In this document: one piece after another, positions 1 through 9,179 of the stretch
How positions within the stretch are numbered: the first letter of the stretch is position 1
Layout: each line of letters opens with the position of its first letter
Source: Halostella pelagica
Lineage (GTDB): Archaea > Halobacteriota > Halobacteria > Halobacteriales > Natronoarchaeaceae
Reading direction: 5' to 3'
Length of the DNA stretch: 64,000 nt
Assembly (NCBI GenBank): GCA_005954745.1
Contig: CP040678.1
Coordinates: 1,984,001 to 2,048,000 of the forward strand
Position numbers and translations under genes: made by a program
The notes under the pieces: model-generated
Seen by the model: only the letters and a program-made list of their open reading frames with translations
Databases searched by the model: none
Told to the model about the DNA's origin: nothing

Positions 1-2
1 GG

Positions 3-434
3 ACCGTGATCGTCGGGAGTTTCGCTATCGCGGCGTACACCGCCGACTGGGGTGAATCTGTCGAGATGGAACTGGACGACCCGTTCTCCCTGAAGAACGC
101 GCTCGCGTTCGGCGCTATCTTCGCGTTCGTCATCGTCGGCGGCGCTGTCGGACAACAGCAGTTCGGTTCGGCGGGGTTCTACGTCGCGACGTTTCTCTCC
201 GGACTCGTTTCTAGCGCTGGCGGCACCACTTCAGCCGTCGTTCTCTACCGGAACGGGACGGTCGACCAGACGACGGCGGTGTTCGGCATTCTGCTCGCCA
301 CGGCGTCGTCGATCATGGTCAAAGCGGTCCTCACCCTGATGGGACCGAGCCGCGAGTTCGCCTACCGAGTTGCCCTCTGGAGCGCCGTCCTCCTTCTCAC
401 GGCCGGCACTGCGTCGCTTGCGGCCGGCTTGTAA
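3..434 (+). CDS. MgtC/SapB-type membrane protein, C-terminal part (5' end outside window)
   Basis: The reading frame is open at the left edge, so only the last ~143 residues are visible. They contain about four hydrophobic segments and the glycine-rich stretch GLVSSAGGTTSAV, followed by a helix with a conserved-looking Lys (SIMVKAVLTLMG). This resembles the DUF4010 C-terminal membrane half of archaeal and bacterial MgtC/SapB-like proteins. The substrate is unknown. The first in-frame GTG at position 6 is probably internal. Family assignment is by pattern only. Confidence 0.6.
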   Translation, partial: TVIVGSFAIAAYTADWGESVEMELDDPFSLKNALAFGAIFAFVIVGGAVGQQQFGSAGFYVATFLSGLVSSAGGTTSAVVLYRNGTVDQTTAVFGILLATASSIMVKAVLTLMGPSREFAYRVALWSAVLLLTAGTASLAAGL

Positions 435-455
435 GTATTGCCCGAACCGTAACGA

Positions 456-464
456 ATTATTTAT
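456..464 (+). promoter_or_regulatory. TATA-like box for the aminotransferase gene
   Basis: An AT-rich box (attatttat) sits about 28 nt before the ATG at 489. That is the spacing expected for a leaderless haloarchaeal transcript. Seen by position and composition only. Confidence 0.5.
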
Positions 465-488
465 GGGATACGTCGCCATAATGGTGAT

Positions 489-1865
489 ATGGACCGCCAC
501 ACTGCGGAGCCCCGGGTGACGGAACTGCCCGGCAAACGGGCACAGGAGTGGGTCGACTACCACCACGACGCGGCCGCCAAGACGACGTACGTCTACGAAT
601 TCGTCTGGGACATCACCGAGGACGCCGAAGGACCGTTCTGTACGGACGTCGACGGGAACGTCCTCCTCGACTTCACCAGTCACGTCGCCGCTGCTCCACT
701 GGGGTACAACAACCCCAAGATACTGGAGAAACTCCGCGAGTTCGACATCGTCGACCCGCTGAAGATCGCCGGACAGGACTTCTACGCCAGCGGCGGTTGG
801 CCGCCGGAAGACCCCGAATTCCCCGGGCCGACGCAGTTGATGCACGAACTGACAGACCGGACGGGCCACTACGACATGGACACCGTTTTTCTCTCTAACT
901 CCGGCGCGGAAGCGGTCGAAAACGGGATCAAGGCCTGCTACGACCACAGCGACGGCGCGAACTACGCCATCACCTTCGACGGAGCCTTCCACGGACGAAC
1001 GCTCGGTGCGCTCTCGCTCAATCGCTCGAAATCCGTCCACCGACGGGAGTACCCCGAAGTCGCCGGCGTCCACGACGTACCGTTCTGTGATAGTTCGGGC
1101 TGTACGCGGTCGTCTTGTGACTGCGGATTCTTCCCCGGCGACGCCGACGACCCCTCCGTCTTGCGGCGGAAACTCGACCCGAAGCAGGGGCATATCGACC
1201 CCGACGAAGTGGCATTCCTGATCATGGAACCGATCCAGGGCGAGGGCGGTTATCGCTTCCCGAGCGACGCGTTTGCCGAAGAGATTCAGGACGTCTGTGC
1301 GACCCACGACATCCCGCTGATCGCCGACGAGATCCAGGCCGGCGTCGGCCGAACCGGCGAGATGTGGGGGGCAGACCACTACGCGATCGAACCTGACGTG
1401 ATCACGAGCGCGAAAGGGCTCCGCGTCGGCGCGACTATCGCCAACGAGGACGTCTTCCCGGATGAGAAGTCCCGCCTCTCATCGACGTGGGGTGCCGGCG
1501 ACGTGATCGCCGCGATGCAGGGCGTCCTGACGCTGGAAGCTATCGACGAATACGACCTGATGGACAACGCCGTCACGCGCGGCGAACAGCTAATGGACCG
1601 TCTCCGCGAGACCGACGACGAGATCGTCACGGACGTCCGCGGGAAGGGGTTGATGGTCGCCGCCGAATTCGACAGCAAGGAACGCCGGGACGACGTGATG
1701 GAGGCAGCACTGAATCGCGGTCTGTTGACGCTCGGTTGCGGTCACCGGACGCTCCGTCTGTTGCCTCCGCTCGACGTCACCGAACGGGAGATCGACCTCG
1801 CCGCGGACCTGCTGGACGACGCGATTCAGGACGCCACGCCGACGGCGAGCGTCGGCAGCGAGTGA
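489..1865 (+). CDS. Class III PLP-dependent aminotransferase
   Basis: This is a 458-residue fold-type I aminotransferase of the acetylornithine/GABA/lysine aminotransferase group. Visible hallmarks are the SNSGAEAVENGIK phosphate/cofactor segment, the TFDGAFHGRT motif, LIADEIQAGVGRTG with the Asp that pairs with the PLP pyridine nitrogen, and the Schiff-base lysine at about residue 309 in TSAKGLRVG. Length is normal for the class. It probably moves an omega-amino group to 2-oxoglutarate in the cytoplasm, but the amine donor cannot be read from the sequence. It stands alone, with a TATA-like box ~28 nt upstream. The insert around residues 195-230 contains several Cys (CDSSGCTRSSCDCGF), which is unusual for the class. 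Confidence 0.85.
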   Translation: MDRHTAEPRVTELPGKRAQEWVDYHHDAAAKTTYVYEFVWDITEDAEGPFCTDVDGNVLLDFTSHVAAAPLGYNNPKILEKLREFDIVDPLKIAGQDFYASGGWPPEDPEFPGPTQLMHELTDRTGHYDMDTVFLSNSGAEAVENGIKACYDHSDGANYAITFDGAFHGRTLGALSLNRSKSVHRREYPEVAGVHDVPFCDSSGCTRSSCDCGFFPGDADDPSVLRRKLDPKQGHIDPDEVAFLIMEPIQGEGGYRFPSDAFAEEIQDVCATHDIPLIADEIQAGVGRTGEMWGADHYAIEPDVITSAKGLRVGATIANEDVFPDEKSRLSSTWGAGDVIAAMQGVLTLEAIDEYDLMDNAVTRGEQLMDRLRETDDEIVTDVRGKGLMVAAEFDSKERRDDVMEAALNRGLLTLGCGHRTLRLLPPLDVTEREIDLAADLLDDAIQDATPTASVGSE

Positions 1866-2124
1866 ACCGTCGACTGCGCGCTACAGGCTGACGTGTGGAA
1901 ACGCGTCGATAGCCGGCGTCCGGTGCGGTCTGCAAGGAGCCCGCAGTTCCTTGTCGGACACCTCTACTGCTCTCTGCCCGGACTATCGTAGCCATCGCAC
2001 GATACAGCAGGTCGCCGGATTGGGCGGAGAACAGTGTGAATCGTTTCGATAGCTCTTGCGAGCCGTTCCTCGCGGAGGGCGAGTACGACTTGCGCAGCGC
2101 TCCACGCTCGAAACCCTTGGCCAG

Positions 2125-2133
2125 TTTATATTA
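2125..2133 (+). promoter_or_regulatory. TATA-like box before the HalOD1 gene
   Basis: The box tttatatta lies about 25 nt upstream of the GTG at 2154. This would place the transcript start at or next to that codon and supports a leaderless message. The preceding ~260 nt after the aminotransferase hold no gene or repeat that I can see. Confidence 0.45.
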
Positions 2134-2153
2134 GTTTCAATTATCTTATCACG

Positions 2154-2405
2154 GTGTTCATTGTGGTCCGGGTCGTGAGTTCGCATAGCACAGCGATGGA
2201 GAGAGATGAATCGGTTGCCCTCGAAATCATACGAGAGGTCGCAGAGAGAGAGAGATGCGAGTACACCGACCTCCCACCGCTCTACGAAGCAGTAGATCTA
2301 GAAGCCGCAACGGATCTTCTCGAATCAAACGACGTGCGGATCGAGTTCAATTACTGTGGCTACGGCATCGTTCTGGAGAATCGAGAATTCACCCTCAAAG
2401 GCTGA
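2154..2405 (+). CDS. HalOD1 output-domain protein (small, stand-alone)
   Basis: This 83-aa protein matches the haloarchaeal output domain 1 pattern: an N-terminal helix (VALEIIREVAERE), the TDLPPLYEAVDLEAATDLL segment, and the terminal beta-hairpin with NYCGYGIVL. HalOD1 proteins are small haloarchaeal signalling or output modules without a defined reaction. I chose GTG 2154 because the TATA-like box points there. ATG 2196 is an alternative and would remove 14 residues that lie outside the domain. A second HalOD1 gene occurs at 15590-15901. Confidence 0.65.
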   Translation: MFIVVRVVSSHSTAMERDESVALEIIREVAERERCEYTDLPPLYEAVDLEAATDLLESNDVRIEFNYCGYGIVLENREFTLKG

Positions 2406-2665
2406 GATCAGTCACACCTGAGCAACTATCGGTAGATCGGACTGGGATTTCCGTTACAAACACCGATCTCTGATCGGAGACTCTCCGGAGATTTCATCGG
2501 TCTCTATCCACGTACGGCCACGGATCTGTACGTCTACACTATTTCACACGGGGCCGATGTACAACCCTGTGTTCTGTGCCACACAATTAAACAATCCTCG
2601 GCAGATCTACGGCTCTAGTTAACTTCCCACACATTTTTGCAAGTTGACCATGACATCACGATCAG

Positions 2666-3091
2666 ATGATGCTGCCTGTCGATAGTCCCTCTGAAGAGGA
2701 AACGAATGGTAACGACCGCGGACGTTATCGTCTCATTTCTGACGGAGGGCAGTCCCCGTTAGACAGGATGTTCGATTCTCTCCGGGGGCAGCGCCGTCGG
2801 TATCTACTCTATTATCTGGAAGAACGCGACAGCACTCGCATCGAAGATGCGGCCCGTTTCATTGCGGCGCGCGAACGCGATTGCGATCCCGCAGACGTGC
2901 CTGCCGATGTCGCTGAGCGGGTGAAAGTTGCACTCTATCACGTTCACCTCCCGAAACTAGCCGAGAAGAATATCGTCGAGTACGACCGGCGGAGTGGTGC
3001 GATGCAGTTTCAGGACCCTCCGGACGGGATGTCTGATCTGATCGATCTGTGTTATTCTATCGAACAGGGGAATGGACAGCGGAGCGAATGA
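2666..3091 (+). CDS. DUF7344-like winged-helix protein
   Basis: The 141-aa product has the arrangement of haloarchaeal DUF7344 winged-helix proteins: LDRMFDSLRGQRRRYLLYYL at residues ~35-55, an HTH-like middle, then VKVALYHVHLPKLAEKNIVEYDRRSG ending in the wing. It is probably a DNA-binding regulator acting in the cytoplasm, with unknown targets. The gene is monocistronic. The family name comes from memory of the pattern. ATG 2669 directly follows and is an equally possible start. Confidence 0.65.
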   Translation: MMLPVDSPSEEETNGNDRGRYRLISDGGQSPLDRMFDSLRGQRRRYLLYYLEERDSTRIEDAARFIAARERDCDPADVPADVAERVKVALYHVHLPKLAEKNIVEYDRRSGAMQFQDPPDGMSDLIDLCYSIEQGNGQRSE

Positions 3092-3587
3092 CTCTTCCCC
3101 CGCGGCAACGGAGAGACTCGCTCGCTGTCGACGGTCAGAGATCGCGAAGCGGTGAATCACCGGGTATGAGCCGCGAGGCCGGACAGAGTCGAAGTATAGT
3201 ACTCGTCCAGTTGGAGTACCCCGCTCGCCGGCTACAACCGCCGGGCTTCGAGACGCCATCGACCGACCAGCTAGGGGATGAAATCAGTAGACCGGGGCAC
3301 TTTTCCGAACTGCACCGGAACTGTGTAAAAATGAGCGGCGTACAGGAAGTCCGAACACCGGCTGATACTGTCGGACGTAACTGTTTCAGATATTTCGCGG
3401 GGACATCCCCGCGAAATACGTCACTGACTTCCGTCCGTCAGTATGAGAAACCAGCGGGAGACCGGGAGCCACTACCGGGCGGGCGTAATCGGTGTCGGAT
3501 GTCTCCGAACGGGAGACGACAGGCGGTATCTTCTCGGACCATCCCTGCTCTTGTAACTGTGCGCAGCCGTCGGACCTCGGTCCAGGT
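3092..3587. other. Intergenic stretch of ~500 nt holding one dispersed repeat
   Basis: No convincing gene is seen here on either strand. The only recognisable structure is the 80-bp repeat at 3365-3444. In-frame codons upstream of the YeiH-type gene run back to 3492, but that segment lacks membrane-helix character and partly reads as low-quality Cys-rich sequence. Confidence 0.5.
3365..3444 (+). repeat. 80-bp dispersed palindromic element, copy 1
   Basis: The element begins and ends with ATACTG/CAGTAT inverted termini (outer match ATACTG-n-CGGACG on both sides). It has a central hairpin with an 11-bp stem, ATTTCGCGGGG and its complement, around a 4-nt loop (3392-3417). A second copy in the opposite orientation lies at 23299-23378 and matches at 76 of 80 positions by direct comparison. 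The structure is MITE-like or REP-like. No target duplication is obvious at either copy. Confidence 0.85.
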
Positions 3588-4586
3588 ATGAACAGGGTGC
3601 GGCGCCTTCTTCCCGGCCTCGTGGTTCTTCTCTCGCTCGGCTTTCTCGCGCGGGGGATTACGATGTTCGCTCCGATCGGGAGCCACCTCATCGTCGTCAT
3701 CGGCCTTGGTGTCATCATCGCTAACTCGGTCGGCGTTCCAGACTGGGCGAAACCCGGAGTCGAGACGCATAGCCTCTTGCTCGCGGCCGGCATCGTCTTG
3801 ATGGGTGCGACCGTCGGGCTCGAACAGATCATCGATGCGGGCGGTACCGTGCTGCTCGTCGTCGGAACCACCGTCTGTGTCACCGTCGTGACGGTCGAAA
3901 CCCTCTCTCGGGAGATATTCGATATTCCCGAGAAGATCGGGTCGCTTCTCGCAGTCGGTTCGAGCATCTGCGGCGTCTCGGCAGTCGCAGCAGTCGCGGG
4001 GAGCATCAAGCCGGATCAACAAGACATCGCGTACGCCGTCGCGACCGTGCTGCTATTCGATGCGGTTACGCTCGCGGCCTATCCGATGATCGGGCGTGTC
4101 CTCGGCCTCTCTGATGTCGTCTTCGGGATCTGGGCGGGGGCGACGATGTTCAGTACCGGTCCGGTCACGGCGGCCGGGTTCGCCCACTCGGAGGTGGCCG
4201 GTGAATGGGCGGTCCTCGTCAAACTCACCCGAAACGCGCTCATCGGGGTGATAGCGATCGGGTATGCGCTCTACTACGCGCGCCGCGGCGGAGCCGAGGC
4301 GACGATCGAAAGTAAACCGGTCTATCTCTGGCGAACGTTTCCGAAATTCATCCTCGGGTTCGTCCTCATGATGGTTCTCGGCAGCATCGGCGTGTTTTCG
4401 AACGCACAGACGACCGCCTTCGACACTGCGTCGACCTGGTTGTTCCTCGTCGCGTTCGCCGGACTGGGACTCAGCATCGACGTCCGCGAGTTCCGAGACA
4501 TGGGTATCAAACCCGTCGGCGTCGTGCTGACGAGCCTACTTCTCGTTAGCACGGTGGTTCTCCTCGTGCTTCTCACCGTTTTCTAA
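3588..4586 (+). CDS. YeiH/UPF0324-type putative sulfate exporter
   Basis: The product is a 332-residue integral membrane protein with about ten hydrophobic helices. It has the UPF0324 signatures GVETHSLLLAAGIVLMGA near the start, SSICGVSAVAAVAG in the middle, STGPVTAAGFAHS, and AGLGLSIDVREFRD near the end. The family (YeiH) is annotated as putative sulfate exporters in the cytoplasmic membrane, with little direct proof. ATG 3588 places the first TM helix directly after a short basic N-terminus. An in-frame GTG at 3492 would add 32 residues that look non-coding. Confidence 0.8.
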   Translation: MNRVRRLLPGLVVLLSLGFLARGITMFAPIGSHLIVVIGLGVIIANSVGVPDWAKPGVETHSLLLAAGIVLMGATVGLEQIIDAGGTVLLVVGTTVCVTVVTVETLSREIFDIPEKIGSLLAVGSSICGVSAVAAVAGSIKPDQQDIAYAVATVLLFDAVTLAAYPMIGRVLGLSDVVFGIWAGATMFSTGPVTAAGFAHSEVAGEWAVLVKLTRNALIGVIAIGYALYYARRGGAEATIESKPVYLWRTFPKFILGFVLMMVLGSIGVFSNAQTTAFDTASTWLFLVAFAGLGLSIDVREFRDMGIKPVGVVLTSLLLVSTVVLLVLLTVF

Positions 4587-4630
4587 TCGCACTCATCCCC
4601 GGAATAGACAGGCCTCGCAATAGACGGATA

Positions 4631-4966
4631 TCACCCGTGAGGGGTCCGCGTTACGACGATCAGGTTCGCCACCATTCCGCCGATGGTCAGCGTGACGACG
4701 CCCGAACCGAGGACGAGCAGCGCGAACGCGACCGTTGCGAACGTTCCGCCGACGTACTGGTTTCCGAGGACTCCGACGAGGCCGACCGCGACCGCCGGCG
4801 CACCGACGGCCAGGCCGCCGCGAAAGGCGGTGTCGACTCGGCTGTCGAGTCGGTTGACTCCGTTCTCGTCGAACGCGTACAGGCGGTACGTCAGAACTGC
4901 CGCGATCAGGACGGCGACGACCAGCAGCGCGAACAGCGATAGACCGCGGTAGAGCGTACTCATCAT
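4631..4966 (-). CDS. Small three-TM membrane protein, unknown function
   Basis: The product is a 111-residue protein with three clear hydrophobic helices (residues ~8-27, ~49-69, ~77-101) separated by an acidic loop. I do not recognise the family. It is convergent with the YeiH-type gene and lies downstream of the gene at 5024-5350 on the same strand, so the two may be co-transcribed. Two adjacent Met codons leave the exact start ambiguous by one residue. Confidence 0.6.
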   Translation of the reverse strand: MMSTLYRGLSLFALLVVAVLIAAVLTYRLYAFDENGVNRLDSRVDTAFRGGLAVGAPAVAVGLVGVLGNQYVGGTFATVAFALLVLGSGVVTLTIGGMVANLIVVTRTPHG

Positions 4967-5023
4967 GTTCGAAACCGGGGGGAGAACACTGAAACCGCTT
5001 GCGGAAGATCCCGCACACTCGCG

Positions 5024-5350
5024 TTAGAACTGGTAGCGACGGTCGTCTTTCTGCTGGTCCTGCGGGAAGGCGTTGCCAGTCATCTCGTCGAACGTCATCC
5101 CGGAGAGGTACTCGTCGTACGTGACGTCGTACGTGCTCCGCAGGTGGAAGTCGAGTTTCCCGGATTCGACCGTCGACTGGAAGAGGAGGTGAACGGCCCG
5201 CCGGACCAGGTCCTCCGGTTCCTCCGGGTCCAGCGCGGCGTCGAGCATCGTCAACTCCCGCTTTGTCTCCTCGTCGAGTGCTACGTCGAGACCCTCGTCG
5301 ATGTCGGCGTAGGCGGTTTCCACGTCGGCTTCGAGGTCGTCTAAGCTCAT
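5024..5350 (-). CDS. Small acidic haloarchaeal protein, unknown function
   Basis: The 108-aa, strongly acidic product is predicted largely helical (LEADVETAYADIDEGLD, LVRRAVHLLFQSTVES). The C-terminal part TYDEYLSGMTFDEMTG resembles haloarchaeal conserved hypotheticals, but I cannot name a family. There are no membrane segments and no cysteines. It sits between two small membrane-protein genes on the same strand. Confidence 0.6.
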   Translation of the reverse strand: MSLDDLEADVETAYADIDEGLDVALDEETKRELTMLDAALDPEEPEDLVRRAVHLLFQSTVESGKLDFHLRSTYDVTYDEYLSGMTFDEMTGNAFPQDQQKDDRRYQF

Positions 5351-5420
5351 ATCGCGATCCAGTAGAGGGGGCCAGATACGGTTTTCGTGTCGAACCGGGA
5401 CCGCGGGGCGACAGGACGAG

Positions 5421-5672
5421 CTACAACGACGAATCGCAGTGCGAACACGCCGCGGCGTCGGGGTCGTTCGGGCTTCCGCAGTTCGGGCAGTTCCGGGGGC
5501 GGACGTGCTCCTCGGCGTCCTCGGGCGAAAGTACCGTCACGAGTATTCCGGCGACGACGAGCGCCAGACCGAGTCCGAACCAGAGGAGCGGACCGCCGGC
5601 GAGGAATATCAGGGCGACAAGCGGAGCGACGATGACCCCGAGTCCGAGCAGCACCAAGTCGGTTCCGTCCAT
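5421..5672 (-). CDS. Two-TM protein with C-terminal zinc ribbon
   Basis: The 83-residue product has two adjacent hydrophobic helices (residues ~4-25 and ~28-49) and a C-terminal zinc ribbon of the form CPNCGS...CSHCD. This is a common haloarchaeal small membrane-protein layout with unknown role. The start at 5672 puts the first helix right at the N-terminus. Upstream in-frame codons look non-coding. Confidence 0.65.
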   Translation of the reverse strand: MDGTDLVLLGLGVIVAPLVALIFLAGGPLLWFGLGLALVVAGILVTVLSPEDAEEHVRPRNCPNCGSPNDPDAAACSHCDSSL

Positions 5673-5791
5673 GCGCAGAGATACCAGCAGACGGAAAATA
5701 AGCGTGACGCTCAGATTGACAGACGCCGTCCCGCGGACCCGACACACTGCGACCGGCAGGCGTATGTCGCTCGCGTCGTAAGCGGACGCCG

Positions 5792-6712
5792 ATGAGCGAG
5801 GCCGACGCCCCGACGGTGCCCGCGGACACGGACGCGGTCCGGGACGCCCTTATCGAGTGGTACGAGGAGGACCACCGCGACTTCCCCTGGCGGCGGACCG
5901 ACGACCCCTACGAGATACTCGTCTCGGAGGTGATGAGTCAGCAGACCCAACTGAGCCGCGTCGAGACGGCCTGGGCCGAGTTCCTGAAGCGCTGGCCGAC
6001 GGCGGCAGACCTCGCCGCGGCGGACCGCGCCGACGTGGTCGGGTTCTGGACCGACCACAGCCTCGGCTACAACAACCGAGCGCGGTACCTCCACGAGGCC
6101 GCCGAGCAGGTCGGTTCCGAGTACGACGGAGAGTTCCCGAGTGACCCCGAGGAACTACAGGAACTCATGGGCGTCGGCCCGTACACTGCGAACGCCGTCG
6201 CCAGTTTCGCCTTCAACAACGGCGACGCGGTGGTCGATACGAACGTCAAGCGCGTCCTGTACCGCGCGTTCGATATTCCGGACGACGATGCGGCGTTCGA
6301 ACGGGCAGCGTCGGAGTTGATGCCCGAGGGAGAATCGAGGGTGTGGAACAACGCCGTCATGGAACTCGGCGGCGTCGCCTGCGAGAAGACACCCAAGTGT
6401 GACGAGACCGGTTGCCCATGGCGCGAGTGGTGTCACGCCTACGAGACCGGAGATTTTACGGCTCCGGACGTACCGACGCAACCGAGTTTCGAGGGCAGTC
6501 GGCGACAGTTCCGTGGGCGCGTGATTTCGACACTGAAAGAGTACAACGAACTCGGGCTAGACGAACTCGGTCCGCGCATCCGCGTCGATTACGCTCCGGA
6601 CGGCGAGTACGGTCGAGAGTGGCTTCAGGGGTTACTCTCCGATCTGGCCGACGACGGTCTGGTCGAAGTGGAGAAACGGAACGGCGACACCGTCGCTCGA
6701 CTCCGTTCCTGA
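5792..6712 (+). CDS. mutY: A/G-specific adenine DNA glycosylase
   Basis: This 306-residue HhH-GPD glycosylase removes adenine mispaired with 8-oxoguanine. The catalytic Glu is at about residue 46 in LVSEVMSQQTQ, the helix-hairpin-helix is LMGVGPYTANAVASF (~125-139), and the catalytic Asp is ~149 in VVDTNVKRVL. A four-Cys iron-sulfur loop lies at ~197-214 with spacing C-x5-C-x4-C-x5-C, which differs from the E. coli spacing. The C-terminal ~85 residues look like a winged helix rather than the NUDIX-like 8-oxoG domain of bacterial MutY. The gene diverges from the small-gene group upstream. Confidence 0.88.
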   Translation: MSEADAPTVPADTDAVRDALIEWYEEDHRDFPWRRTDDPYEILVSEVMSQQTQLSRVETAWAEFLKRWPTAADLAAADRADVVGFWTDHSLGYNNRARYLHEAAEQVGSEYDGEFPSDPEELQELMGVGPYTANAVASFAFNNGDAVVDTNVKRVLYRAFDIPDDDAAFERAASELMPEGESRVWNNAVMELGGVACEKTPKCDETGCPWREWCHAYETGDFTAPDVPTQPSFEGSRRQFRGRVISTLKEYNELGLDELGPRIRVDYAPDGEYGREWLQGLLSDLADDGLVEVEKRNGDTVARLRS

Positions 6713-6855
6713 ACGTCCATCCGCCAGTACGCCAATAGTAGCACCATAGAAGCGATGAGCCGGGGATATCGGACACCGGAAGGATATACAGAGCGGTACC
6801 GTTCTCCGGGATTTGCTGTATGTTGTTTGGTCTATATATCAGCTGATTACGAATG

Positions 6856-6863
6856 TTTAAATA
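6856..6863 (+). promoter_or_regulatory. TATA-like box before the AIM24-type gene
   Basis: The sequence tttaaata ends 27 nt before ATG 6891 in an otherwise AT-enriched 60-nt stretch. This is consistent with a transcript that starts a few bases before the start codon. Confidence 0.5.
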
Positions 6864-6890
6864 AGGGGAAAGAATTAGAAGTGCAACACG

Positions 6891-7604
6891 ATGGAGTACT
6901 CGATCGAAAAACGGCCGAGTTACGCGATGCTAGAAGTGACGCTGGCAAACGGGGAACAGATCCAGACCAAACCCGGGGCGATGATGACTCGGACGGCGGG
7001 CATCGGAAACGAGTCGAACGTCGGGGGCGATGAGGGCGTTACGGGCATGGTCAAGCGGGCGGTCAGCGACGAGCGAGGGCTGGTCGATAACACGTACTAC
7101 GCGGAGGCGGACGACGAGCAGGTGACGCTCGTTCCCGAGCATCCGGGCGACATCAGCGCGATCAACGTCTCCGAATCCGGACCCATCCGGTCGCAGTCCG
7201 GATCGCTGCTGGCGTGGGAACCGCTGGTCGAACGGTCGACGGAGTTTAACAACCGGTCGAACCTCTTTTCGTCGGGCGAACTGACTGTTCTGGGACTTTC
7301 CGGCCAGGGACACGCATTTCTCTCGTCCTACGGTTCCATGCACGAACAGGACGTGACGCCGGAGAATCCGCTGATAGTAGACGAGGACCACATCGTCGCC
7401 TGGACCGCCGGTCTGAACCTGAACCGGCAGAAAGACGGGAGCATCAAGTCGACCGTGTTCGGTGGCGAGGGATTCGTGACCGAGTTCACCGGCGAGGGCC
7501 ACGTCTGGCTGCAAACGCGGAATCCGATGACGTTCGCGGTGGGCGGGGCCGAACACGATGACGACGATTCGGCGGGCGGCCCGAGCGTCAGCGACTTCAT
7601 CTGA
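6891..7604 (+). CDS. AIM24/TIGR00266-family protein
   Basis: The 237-aa product matches the TIGR00266/AIM24 beta-sandwich family: MEYSIEKRPSYAMLEVTL at the start, the PGAMMTRT motif, SGSLLAW, the FLSSYG strand, DEDHIVAWT and a final GEGHVWLQTRNP. Members are widespread, probably trimeric, and without an established biochemical role. The glycine-rich stretch after residue 40 (GNESNVGGDEGV) is typical of the family. The gene appears to be transcribed alone. Confidence 0.8.
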   Translation: MEYSIEKRPSYAMLEVTLANGEQIQTKPGAMMTRTAGIGNESNVGGDEGVTGMVKRAVSDERGLVDNTYYAEADDEQVTLVPEHPGDISAINVSESGPIRSQSGSLLAWEPLVERSTEFNNRSNLFSSGELTVLGLSGQGHAFLSSYGSMHEQDVTPENPLIVDEDHIVAWTAGLNLNRQKDGSIKSTVFGGEGFVTEFTGEGHVWLQTRNPMTFAVGGAEHDDDDSAGGPSVSDFI

Positions 7605-7684
7605 CGGTGTCGCCCCGGCTTTCCCGTTTTGCGGGGGTGCGGTCGAGCGTTGGCCCTTTGTGACTCCCCCTCTCAGAGTGTTGT

Positions 7685-8269
7685 ATGCCAGATGGACCGC
7701 ACGTCGTCGCGATAGCCGGGAGTCTCAGGGAGGAGAGCAAATCGCGGCTCGCCCTCGAACACGCTCTCGACGCCGCCGAATCGTCCGGCGCATCGGCCGA
7801 ACTGATCGACCTCCGGGAGTACGACCTGCCGATGATCGACCCGGACGAGGACGAACCGGAAGACGCGGAGGAACTGATGGCGACGGTCCGTGCGGCCGAC
7901 TCGATCCTGCTCGGTACGCCCATGTACCACGGATCCTTTTCGTCGCCGCTGAAGACGGCGCTCGACTACTGTGGGTTCGACGAGTTCGAGAACAAGACCG
8001 TCGGCCTCCTCGCCGTCGCCGGCGGGAGCTTCCCCATTTCCGCGCTGGAGCATCTCCGGTCGGTCTGTCGAGCGTTAGACGCCTGGGTCATTCCGCACCA
8101 AGCCGCCGTTCCGAAAGCCCACAGCGCGTTCAGCGACGGCGCGTTCGTCGACGACGGACTCGAAGAGCGCGTCCGGACGCTCGGCCGGCGTGCAGTCCAG
8201 TACGCCAACATCGAACCCGACCCCGAGTCCTTCGAGAGCGAGGAGAACGTCGGAGCGGTGAACAAGTAA
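7685..8269 (+). CDS. NADPH-dependent FMN reductase-like flavoprotein
   Basis: The 194-residue product has a flavodoxin-like fold. The FMN phosphate loop is IAGSLREESKSR (residues ~9-20), the isoalloxazine-contact segment is LLGTPMYHGSFSSPLKTALDY (~77-97), and AVAGGSFP follows at ~111-118. Members reduce FMN or quinones with NAD(P)H in the cytoplasm. The physiological substrate cannot be read here. It is monocistronic, with about 80 nt to the gene upstream. Confidence 0.8.
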   Translation: MPDGPHVVAIAGSLREESKSRLALEHALDAAESSGASAELIDLREYDLPMIDPDEDEPEDAEELMATVRAADSILLGTPMYHGSFSSPLKTALDYCGFDEFENKTVGLLAVAGGSFPISALEHLRSVCRALDAWVIPHQAAVPKAHSAFSDGAFVDDGLEERVRTLGRRAVQYANIEPDPESFESEENVGAVNK

Positions 8270-8536
8270 CCGTCGGCGACGGGTGAGTGTCATCGAACGG
8301 CTCTCTCCCGACTTCTCGGGGTCGGCAAGGGGGAGATCGTATGGCCGAGCCAGCAGAATCGATCCGGCCGCTTCCGTGGCAATGAGCGTCCCCCTCGCGA
8401 GCATGTCGTGTTTCCTGACAGCTCTCCTCGTCCACATCTGCACCCAGTCAGAGTGAAAGGGAACGGCTTTACTCCTCGCCCGAACCTGTGGGACCATGGA
8501 CGCGTTCGACGCTGCCAGTCGCGGAGGGATGTGGCA

Positions 8537-9139
8537 GTGACCCAGTGGATAGAGAACCCGACCGGCGGGCGCGACCGCGGTCCGCGAGCCGTCGCCCGGG
8601 CGTGGTTCGAAGTCCTGACCAGGCCTCATAGGTTCTTCCGCTCAGCGGTCGCAGAGGGGGACCAGGCACCCGGACTGGCGTTCGCGATGGGCGTCGTCAT
8701 GGTCGAGGAACTGACGCGCTATCTCCTGGTTGCGGACTCGTACCCGGTCGTGGGCGGACAGGAGATACTGTCGGCCGCTCTGTGGCTCGGTATCGCCGTG
8801 TTACTGGTCGCGCCCGCGGCGCTCCACCTGACTGCGGCGCTGCAGACGGTGCTTCTGATGCCGTTCGTCCCGAACCGCGGCGGCATCAGCCAGACGGTCC
8901 AGACTATCGCCTACAGCGCCGCTCCCTGCGTCTTCGCCGGTATTCCGATCCCGGAGGTTCGGGCGATAACCGGCATCTACGGCGCGTTCCTCCTCGGCCT
9001 CGGTATCGCTACCGTCCACGACACCTCCAGCGGGCGTGCGGCCCTGGCGAGCGCCCTGCCGGCGGCCATCGTGTTCGGCTACGGGTTCCGGACGTTCGCC
9101 GCGGTGGAGACGCTGCTCCGGCAGTGGTACATCATCTAA
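8537..9139 (+). CDS. Yip1-domain-like membrane protein
   Basis: The ~200-residue product has an N-terminal amphipathic region (AWFEVLTRPHRFFRSAV) and about five hydrophobic helices. The pattern of a helix-breaking Pro in the hydrophobic core (YSAAPCVFAGIPIPEVRAITGIYGAFLLGLGIA, here split for description) fits haloarchaeal Yip1-like membrane proteins of unknown role. GTG 8537 is preferred because a GGAGG lies at 8523-8527. GTG 8531 is an alternative. Confidence 0.6.
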   Translation: MTQWIENPTGGRDRGPRAVARAWFEVLTRPHRFFRSAVAEGDQAPGLAFAMGVVMVEELTRYLLVADSYPVVGGQEILSAALWLGIAVLLVAPAALHLTAALQTVLLMPFVPNRGGISQTVQTIAYSAAPCVFAGIPIPEVRAITGIYGAFLLGLGIATVHDTSSGRAALASALPAAIVFGYGFRTFAAVETLLRQWYII

Positions 9140-9179
9140 ACGGTGGGACAGCGCTCGGCTGTCGGTCCGCCCGCGCCGA